Both the position numbers and the translations under genes were made by a program. Shown here one piece after another: positions 14,493-20,047 of a stretch of DNA of 20,047 nt (within the stretch, counting starts at the first letter, position 1; every line of letters starts with the position of its first letter). A model generated the notes under the pieces. It did not search any database and was not told the DNA's origin. It saw only the letters and a program-made list of their open reading frames with translations. Source of the DNA: Oscillospiraceae bacterium (GTDB lineage Bacteria; Bacillota; Clostridia; Oscillospirales; Ruminococcaceae); NCBI GenBank assembly GCA_020024175.1, contig JAHHUB010000006.1, positions 1 to 20,047 of the forward strand, in the 5' to 3' direction.

Positions 14493-16811
14493 TTAAGCAG
14501 TGAGAATTTCGGTAATTATTTCTACCAAAACAGAGTCAATATCTAAAGCACAAAGTTGGGAAATAACTTTTCCGCTGTCATTTTTACAGCAGACCATATC
14601 ATATATTTTTTGTTTCAAATCATATTCTATTTCAGCCTGTTCCAAAATATTTCTTATTTCATCAACTCTGTTATTTTCAGCAAGTTCCAATTTGTTTTCA
14701 AATATTATTTTAAGTTCATCAAAAGCTTTCAGTTTTTCGATTTCCACTGTAACATTATTATTTTTCCATTTGGAATTAACCTTAATTTCTTCTTTGTTTA
14801 AATATACTTTAAAAGGAGTATTTTTAATGCCGTTAAAATTTATGCAATAATTTCTGACCTGTGGAATAAGTTCTGTTTTTCCTTCAGCCGGTGATATGGT
14901 AAATTCACCATTATTCCAATCAAAATTCATCTTTGTCTTAACACATTCACCTTTTTGATAATTTATGCTGTTGTTATCATCCTCATAAAGTACAAAGCTA
15001 CCATTTGCTCCCCCATAAACAGACAAAATAAGACTTTCGGGATTTTTGTCAATATTCATTATATCAGTTTCAGGCAAAAGCGGAATTACGGAACCTGCTT
15101 TTGCAAAAACAGGAATAGCATCTCTGCCACGGTAGAAATTCATCATTCTTCCGCCATCATATACCCTGTGATTAAATATATCTATATATTTTCCCTCAGG
15201 AAGCCAGCCTTTTACCTTTGAAAGCCTGTAATCTTTGATTATAGGAGTAGTTATAGGCATAACAATAATACTGTCACCGAAATAATACTGATTTTTTACT
15301 ATATAAGCATTTTCATCTTTTGGATAGTAATAATACATGGATCGTAAAAGCGGTATGTTGTTTTGATATGCTTTATAGTTCATAGTGTAAAGATATGGTA
15401 CCATTCTGTGTCTTAATCTCAAAAATTTTTTCATCAGAACTTCTGTTTCCATACTGAATTTCCAAGGTTCTTTTGACACAAAAATATTATTCATGCTGTG
15501 AAGTCTCATTATAGGAGAGAAAACTCCGAACTGATACCAACGAAGCATCATATCTTCACTTCTCACACCGAACATATGACCACCTATATCATTACTCCAC
15601 CAACCGTAACCAATATTGGAGGCTGTTGCAGTAAAATATGGCTGAAAGTCCAAAGAATCCCATGTAATAATAGTATCTCCCGAAAATCCTACTGAATATC
15701 TGTGACTTCCGGGACCCGAATATCTGGAGAAAATAAGCCCTCTCTTACCGTTTCGACAGCTATCTTTGTAATGGTAGTTATTAAGCATCCACAATCCGTC
15801 CAAACCTTCTACTCTGGAACCTGCTCCCTGCTGCCAGTCAATCCACCAAAAATCCACACCGTTTTCTTCATGAGGGTGGTGTAAATGTTTAAAATAAGCC
15901 TCAGTAAATTTTCTGTCAGCAATATTAAAGGAAATAGTATCTCCTTTTTTCACACCAAGTTCTTCTGCCATAGCATCATAGGCTTCTTCATAAGGTCGGC
16001 AGCCTAAAGCCGGATGAACATTCAAAGTTACTTTCTTTCCATGGTCATGCAGCCATTTCATAAAGCCTTTTGGGTCTGGAAAAAGTTCTTTGTTCCAGGT
16101 GTAACCTGTCCAGCCATCACCGTATTCAGGAGGAATATCAACTAAATGCCAGTCCATATCAATGACAGAAACAGAAAATGGTATGCAGTTTTCTTCAAAT
16201 TGAGTCATCAGCTCTTTATATTCATTTTCGGTATAAGGATAATATCTGCTCCACCAGTTGCCCAAAGCATAACGTGGCAGCATGGGGGTTTTCCCTGTCA
16301 ATATATAGTAATCATTAAGAGCTTCCAAATAATTAAACCCATAACCGAAAAAGTAAATATCAGTGTGATTTCTGTGTCCGGGTTCTACCCAACCGTCCTC
16401 AGTTTGAATAATTGACCCGCTATCATCCAAAACCGCATATCCTGATTTTGAAATTATTCCATCACCTAATTCACATTCACCGTCTATATCATCCAATGTT
16501 TTGGTTGTTCCTTTTAAATTTCCCCAACGGGAGCCATAATGCCAAACAGAACCCACTCCATCAAGCACCTCAATGCTAAGTCCGTATTTGCTGAAAGGTT
16601 TTTCATCATAAATTAAATGAAGCTTATCTGTAATAATTTCAATACTGTCAGATTTTTGCACTGTTCTAAAATTAACTTCGGGAAAATCTCTGTTTATAAC
16701 AATTTGAGTTTTTCTGTCTTCAAAATAGCCTTCATCACTGTATTCAAGTCTTATCAAGGACGATGTCAGCACTGTAAATCTGTATTTTTCACCTTTAATA
16801 ATATTGTTCAT
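14493..16811 (-). CDS. Glycoside hydrolase family 31 protein (alpha-glucosidase-like)
   Basis: A 772-residue retaining alpha-glycosidase. The domains run from an N-terminal beta-sandwich (about 1-160), a lead-in PRYALGNWWSRYYPYTENEY, and a TIM barrel to C-terminal beta domains. The nucleophile is D325 in WWIDWQQG and the acid/base is probably D379 in GFSGDTIITWDSL; the barrel also has SVIDMDWH and NIGYGWWSNDIGGHM. No signal peptide, so it acts on imported oligosaccharides in the cytosol. Specificity among alpha-glucosides, xylosides or related sugars cannot be read. A helical tail of about 65 residues (roughly 708-772) after the usual C-terminus is less typical. The ATG at 16811 has AGGAGG and lies 20 bp behind radA, so the two are likely co-transcribed although unrelated in function. 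The stop is TAA. Confidence 0.93.
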   Translation of the reverse strand: MNNIIKGEKYRFTVLTSSLIRLEYSDEGYFEDRKTQIVINRDFPEVNFRTVQKSDSIEIITDKLHLIYDEKPFSKYGLSIEVLDGVGSVWHYGSRWGNLKGTTKTLDDIDGECELGDGIISKSGYAVLDDSGSIIQTEDGWVEPGHRNHTDIYFFGYGFNYLEALNDYYILTGKTPMLPRYALGNWWSRYYPYTENEYKELMTQFEENCIPFSVSVIDMDWHLVDIPPEYGDGWTGYTWNKELFPDPKGFMKWLHDHGKKVTLNVHPALGCRPYEEAYDAMAEELGVKKGDTISFNIADRKFTEAYFKHLHHPHEENGVDFWWIDWQQGAGSRVEGLDGLWMLNNYHYKDSCRNGKRGLIFSRYSGPGSHRYSVGFSGDTIITWDSLDFQPYFTATASNIGYGWWSNDIGGHMFGVRSEDMMLRWYQFGVFSPIMRLHSMNNIFVSKEPWKFSMETEVLMKKFLRLRHRMVPYLYTMNYKAYQNNIPLLRSMYYYYPKDENAYIVKNQYYFGDSIIVMPITTPIIKDYRLSKVKGWLPEGKYIDIFNHRVYDGGRMMNFYRGRDAIPVFAKAGSVIPLLPETDIMNIDKNPESLILSVYGGANGSFVLYEDDNNSINYQKGECVKTKMNFDWNNGEFTISPAEGKTELIPQVRNYCINFNGIKNTPFKVYLNKEEIKVNSKWKNNNVTVEIEKLKAFDELKIIFENKLELAENNRVDEIRNILEQAEIEYDLKQKIYDMVCCKNDSGKVISQLCALDIDSVLVEIITEILTA

Positions 16812-16831
16812 TTTATTAAGCCTCCTGATTA

Positions 16832-18211
16832 TTATTTATCAGCGGATTTAACTGCTCTTATAGCTTCACTGAGGGTTTTTACTCCCACAATTTGAAGTCC
16901 TGCCAAATTATCTGTTTTAAGTTTGCTCACTGCACTTTGTGGGATAATACATTTTTCAAATCCCAATCTGTAAGCCTCATTTAATCTAAGCTGTATATGT
17001 GTAACCGTACGGATTTCTCCACCCAAACCCACTTCACCGAAAGCTATGGTGTGATTGTCGATTACAGCACCTGTAATATTTGAAACAAGGGCCAATGCCA
17101 CAGATAAATCTGCTGCTGGCTCATCAAGTCTAAGTCCTCCCACTACATTTACATATACATCGGTATTTCCGAAAAAATAGCCACAGCGTTTTTCCAAAAC
17201 CGCTAAAATAAGTGCCAGTCTGTTAAAATCAAAGCCAGTGGAAGTTCTTCTGGGCACTCCGAAACTTGTTTTTGATGCCAATGCCTGCACTTCCGCCAAT
17301 ATAGGACGGCTCCCTTCCATAACACAAGCCACACAACTTCCTGAAACATTTTCCGGTCTGCCCGAAAGCAGCATTGCTGACGGATTTTCCACTTCTTCCA
17401 AGCCAAGCTCTGTCATCTGAAATACGCCAATTTCGTTAGTTGAGCCATAACGGTTTTTTACAGCTCTCAAAATTCGATATGCCATACTTCTTTCACCTTC
17501 AAAGTAAAGCACTGTATCCACCATATGTTCCATAATTTTAGGACCTGCTATGGCACCGTCTTTGTTGACATGACCTACTATAAATATGGGAATTTCATTG
17601 GATTTTGCAGTAAAAATAAGTCTTTGTGTACATTCTCTCACCTGAGTTATACTGCCCGCTGATGACTGAAGCTGGGATAAATACATGGTTTGTATGGAAT
17701 CCACTACAACTACAGAAGGCTTTATATTTTCAATAGTAGCTACAGCTTTTTCAATATCCGTAGTAGATGCTACCATTAAATTATCACTGTCCACTTTAAG
17801 GCGTGAGGCCCGTATTTTAATTTGTTTGGGGCTTTCCTCCCCTGTTATATAAAGAATTTTGTTTTCTCTGGACAAATTTGCACTCATCTGTAAAAGTATG
17901 GTGGATTTTCCTATACCGGGATCACCACTTATCAGCACTACAGAACCTTTTACAATTCCTGAACCCAAAACACGGTTAAGCTCACTTATACCTGTATCAT
18001 AACGGTCTTCCGCAGACATTTCAATATTGTTGATAGAGGAAACAAATACATCTTCGGCTTTTACAACAGCAGCAAGGCGGTTTTTGGGAATTTCATCCTT
18101 TACAGTTTCAGACATTGTATTCCATTCACCACAGTCAGGGCATTTACCCAGCCATTTAGGAGATTCATATCCACAGTTTGAACACACATAGGTTGATTTT
18201 ACTTTAGCCAA
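16832..18211 (-). CDS. radA: DNA repair protein RadA (Sms)
   Basis: A cytosolic RecA-related ATPase that processes recombination intermediates by branch migration. The 459 residues show a zinc finger (C10, C13, C24, C27), a RecA-like core with Walker A GDPGIGKST (96-104), Walker B near VVVVDSIQ, the RadA-specific KNRYG (252-256; KNRFG in most), and a C-terminal Lon-protease-like domain with GLRLDEPAADLSVALAL and GEVGLGGEIR. The start is TTG at 18211 (MAKVKSTYVC), with GGAG about nine bases upstream; it is the family N-terminus and no ATG is nearby. The upstream membrane protein gene ends 11 bp before it, its TAG overlapping the ribosome binding site. The stop is TAA. Confidence 0.96.
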   Translation of the reverse strand: MAKVKSTYVCSNCGYESPKWLGKCPDCGEWNTMSETVKDEIPKNRLAAVVKAEDVFVSSINNIEMSAEDRYDTGISELNRVLGSGIVKGSVVLISGDPGIGKSTILLQMSANLSRENKILYITGEESPKQIKIRASRLKVDSDNLMVASTTDIEKAVATIENIKPSVVVVDSIQTMYLSQLQSSAGSITQVRECTQRLIFTAKSNEIPIFIVGHVNKDGAIAGPKIMEHMVDTVLYFEGERSMAYRILRAVKNRYGSTNEIGVFQMTELGLEEVENPSAMLLSGRPENVSGSCVACVMEGSRPILAEVQALASKTSFGVPRRTSTGFDFNRLALILAVLEKRCGYFFGNTDVYVNVVGGLRLDEPAADLSVALALVSNITGAVIDNHTIAFGEVGLGGEIRTVTHIQLRLNEAYRLGFEKCIIPQSAVSKLKTDNLAGLQIVGVKTLSEAIRAVKSADK

Positions 18212-18222
18212 TTAACACACTC

Positions 18223-18885
18223 CTATTTTTTTAGTTTTTTCATCATTTTGTTGCTGAACCAGCTTATTAAAAAAGACACCCCAAAAAGCAGAGCTGCAAA
18301 CAGAAACACTTCTGAGGTAAATCCTTGTTTGAGTTTTTCTCCGAATATGGTGTTTAATATCATAGCGGGCAACATTCCCAAAAGAGAACCTGCCAGATAG
18401 CTGAAATAATTCATTCTCACATTACCCATATACCAGCTTAAAATATCACAGGGCAAAAATCCCACCGCACGGGTAACATAAGTAAATATAACCTGATTGT
18501 CGCAGCGATAATCTTCCAGTTTTTGAATATTTTTGTATTTATTTTTTAATTTTGCCGTGATAGACTCTTTGCAGATAATTCCTATTATATATGGCACTGT
18601 TACCGCAGTAATTGAACCTGCCAAATTTATCAGAAAAGCATATTTCAGTGGGTACATAGCTCCTACAGCTATATTAATTGCCACAATAGGGAAAAAAATC
18701 GTCAATGATTTAACAGCATATAAAAGCATAATAAAAAGAAAAGCCAAATATTTGTTTTGCGGCATTATTGCTGTTATATCAGCAGCTGTTATACCTCGTA
18801 ACTTTGTGATAATCAAATACAATATATAGATTATCAACGGACTGCATAATATAATCAGCATTCTCCATTTTTTCTTATTTTTCAA
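18223..18885 (-). CDS. TVP38/TMEM64 family membrane protein (VTT domain)
   Basis: A 220-residue polytopic membrane protein of the DedA-related TVP38/TMEM64 group, some of which act in lipid scrambling or membrane homeostasis; its own role is unknown. About six hydrophobic segments are seen, beginning at residues 9-27 after a basic KNKKKWR start. The VTT-type core includes FFPIVAINIAVGAMYP, GSITAVTVPYIIG, and RAVGFLPCDILSWYMGNVRM followed by SYLAGSLLGMLPAMIL. The start is TTG at 18885, supported by AAGGAAG eight bases upstream; an ATG at codon 9 would lack a usable site. It is the first gene of the unit with radA and GH31. The stop is TAG. Confidence 0.88.
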   Translation of the reverse strand: MKNKKKWRMLIILCSPLIIYILYLIITKLRGITAADITAIMPQNKYLAFLFIMLLYAVKSLTIFFPIVAINIAVGAMYPLKYAFLINLAGSITAVTVPYIIGIICKESITAKLKNKYKNIQKLEDYRCDNQVIFTYVTRAVGFLPCDILSWYMGNVRMNYFSYLAGSLLGMLPAMILNTIFGEKLKQGFTSEVFLFAALLFGVSFLISWFSNKMMKKLKK

Positions 18886-18930
18886 TTTAATAACTTCCTT
18901 TTCCTATTAATAAATTATCCTGATATATTA

Positions 18931-18959
18931 ATTATACTCTATTTTATCTATTGATTAAA
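18931..18959 (-). promoter_or_regulatory. Putative promoter of the TVP38 - radA - GH31 unit
   Basis: On the minus strand a perfect TATAAT (18936-18931) has TTTAAT 17 bp upstream. It lies about 45 bp before the TTG start of the membrane protein gene. The -35 element is poor. Confidence 0.5.
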
Positions 18960-19008
18960 GTATATTTTTGGACTAAATAGTAATTTTTTTATTTTTTCTA
19001 TATAACTA

Positions 19009-19037
19009 TTGACAAATGACAGATTTTGTTGTAGAAT
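19009..19037 (+). promoter_or_regulatory. Strong promoter of tRNA-Gln
   Basis: Consensus TTGACA at 19009-19014, 17 bp, then TAGAAT at 19032-19037. The tRNA begins 20 bp further on, as expected for a stable RNA gene. Confidence 0.85.
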
Positions 19038-19057
19038 AACAAATGTTGAATGAATAT

Positions 19058-19131
19058 TGCCCGATTGTGTAAAGGTAGCACGACAGACTCTGACTCTGTT
19101 TGTGAGGGTTCGAATCCTTCTCGGGCAGCCA
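19058..19131 (+). tRNA. tRNA-Gln (anticodon CUG)
   Basis: A 74-base sequence folds as a full cloverleaf. The acceptor stem is TGCCCGA/TCGGGCA, the D-stem GTGT/GCAC, the anticodon stem ACAGA/TCTGT with loop CTCTGAC (anticodon CTG, reading CAG), and the T-stem GAGGG/CCTTC with loop TTCGAAT. Discriminator G and an encoded CCA follow. It has its own promoter and terminator, so it is a single-gene unit. Confidence 0.96.
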
Positions 19132-19136
19132 TATGT

Positions 19137-19194
19137 AAGTCAAGCGAACACTTCCCCGATGTTTATTAAAGGAATGTTTGTCTTGACTTTTTTG
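19137..19194 (+). terminator. Terminator of tRNA-Gln
   Basis: AAGTCAAG (19137-19144) pairs with CTTGACTT (19182-19189), with further inner pairing of AACA/TGTT and TTCC/GGAA, and a T run follows. It begins six bases after the CCA end. Confidence 0.85.
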
Positions 19195-19207
19195 TTACAT
19201 AAATTAA

Positions 19208-19245
19208 CCCCCATATTGCTTATATTGCAAGCAATATGGGGGTTT
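19208..19245. terminator. Perfect 14-bp inverted repeat, likely terminator of the AI-2E gene
   Basis: CCCCCATATTGCTT (19208-19221) and AAGCAATATGGGGG (19229-19242) pair perfectly around a seven-base loop. On the minus strand it is followed by TTAATTT, which fits termination of the transporter gene that stops at 19331; on plus only TTT follows. The 19246-19330 stretch between it and the gene holds nothing further that I recognise. Confidence 0.7.
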
Positions 19246-19330
19246 GCTATGGATTTGTATGCTGAATTAAGTTTTTTTTACCTATTTATATATACTTGTG
19301 TTGTAACACCATCAAATTTTAACAGATCCT

Positions 19331-20047
19331 TTATTTATCAGGATTTTTTGCTATCATACTGTTTTTTTCAAGTCTGTTATGCACACCAATACGCAGCAAC
19401 GCATAAAAGATACTGCATACAGGCACAGCAAACAACATACCTGTAATCCCCCACAAACTTCCGCCAAATGTGATAGCTGCCAGTACCCATAATGGAGGAA
19501 GTCCAACTGAAGAACCAACAATACGGGGATATATAATATTTCCTTCAATCTGTTGAAGCAGCAGCAGGAACACAATAAAAATCAGTGCTTTTAATGGGCT
19601 TATCATACCAATCATAAATACACCTACTATTGCACCTATCCATGCTCCAACAATCGGAAGCAATGCAGTAAAACCAACCAATGCGCCAATCATAGTTGCA
19701 TATGGTAACCGCAGCAATGCCATACCAAGCCAGCATAAAGTGCCAAGAATACATGCCTCAAGACACTGTCCGGAAACAAATTTTTCAAATGTTCTACCGG
19801 AAAGTTGTGCAACAAATAAAATATTTTTTGCAGCTTTATTTGGTAAGTACGCCTGACAAGTACGTGTAATCTGACTTTTCAGTGTTTCCTTTCCCAGCAA
19901 AATATACAGTGCAAATATAAATGCCATAATCATATTAAAAATACCACCAACGATTTTACCTATAACTGATAAAGTTCCTCCCACAAAACTGCTGACATTT
20001 TGGCGTAATAAATCCACCAGTTTAAGTCCTGTTTCATTCCAATCACT
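19331..20047 (-). CDS. AI-2E family transporter, 3' part (runs off window)
   Basis: The visible 238 residues are the C-terminal two thirds of a polytopic membrane protein of about 350-400 residues. An internal GTG at 20017 could look like a start, but the frame stays open to the window edge (SDWNETGLKL before it), so the true start lies outside. Family features seen are a hydrophobic segment IVGGIFNMIMAFIFALYILL, the FEKFVSGQCLEACILGTLCW block, GALVGFTALLPIVGAWIGAIVG, QQIEGNIIYPRIVGSSVGLPPLW and GITGMLFAVPVCSIFYALL. Family members export small molecules or act as Na+/H+ antiporters; the name comes from TqsA/autoinducer-2 and does not prove that substrate. It converges with the tRNA gene. The stop is TAA. 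Confidence 0.9.
   Translation of the reverse strand, partial: SDWNETGLKLVDLLRQNVSSFVGGTLSVIGKIVGGIFNMIMAFIFALYILLGKETLKSQITRTCQAYLPNKAAKNILFVAQLSGRTFEKFVSGQCLEACILGTLCWLGMALLRLPYATMIGALVGFTALLPIVGAWIGAIVGVFMIGMISPLKALIFIVFLLLLQQIEGNIIYPRIVGSSVGLPPLWVLAAITFGGSLWGITGMLFAVPVCSIFYALLRIGVHNRLEKNSMIAKNPDK

Noticed and set aside
19058..19245. Integrated element at the tRNA-Gln 3' end
   Set aside because: No second copy of the tRNA 3' end, no integrase and no mobility gene are visible within the window.
19057..19446. Plus-strand open frame starting at the tRNA
   Set aside because: It runs through the tRNA, its terminator and another hairpin, so it is not a gene.

Overview
The window comes from a low-GC, obligately anaerobic Firmicute of the Clostridia type. 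The signs are AT-rich intergenic DNA, strong AGGAGG-type ribosome binding sites, a desulfoferrodoxin-type superoxide reductase, the clostridial radical SAM/DUF2344 pair, and TTG starts on some genes. I cannot name the species. I support 18 protein genes, one of them cut by the right edge, plus one tRNA. Twelve genes end in TAA, six in TAG and none in TGA.

Layout. Positions 1-247 hold four copies of a 66-bp tandem repeat that continues off the left edge. Then, on the minus strand, come msrC (free methionine-R-sulfoxide reductase), rplS behind a structured leader, and an operon degV - B12-binding-type radical SAM protein - DUF2344 (4914 down to 1522). Next on the minus strand is a salvage cluster reading DUF969 - DUF979 - pcp - iadA (8539 down to 5019), likely for uptake and hydrolysis of pyroglutamyl and isoaspartyl material. 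A divergent promoter region (8540-8829) separates it from a plus-strand MATE exporter. Superoxide reductase lies on minus (10275-10643), a Gfo/Idh/MocA dehydrogenase on plus, and a small tail-anchored protein with a HEPN-like RNxxxH motif on plus. On minus follow an M32 carboxypeptidase, a GH31 glycosidase, radA and a TVP38-type membrane protein. A plus-strand tRNA-Gln(CUG) and the 3' part of an AI-2E-family transporter (minus) close the window. Most units are bounded by clear hairpin-plus-T-tract terminators.

The main discovery candidate is the radical SAM gene (4025 down to 2190). Its frame is interrupted once, by a TGA at 3206-3204, exactly where the third cysteine of the CxxxCxxC cluster motif should be. 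The rest of the frame is open, conserved-looking and translationally coupled to the next gene. The options are selenocysteine as a radical SAM cluster ligand, UGA read as cysteine, or a point nonsense mutation or sequencing error. The sequence alone cannot settle this. The position of the UGA and the lack of TGA stops in the window favour recoding; the lack of a convincing bacterial SECIS hairpin argues against a routine selenoprotein.

Other points of interest are the 66-bp repeat array, the membrane-anchored HEPN-like protein, terminators that abut the ribosome binding sites of msrC and iadA, and a duplicated 10-mer in the superoxide reductase leader.
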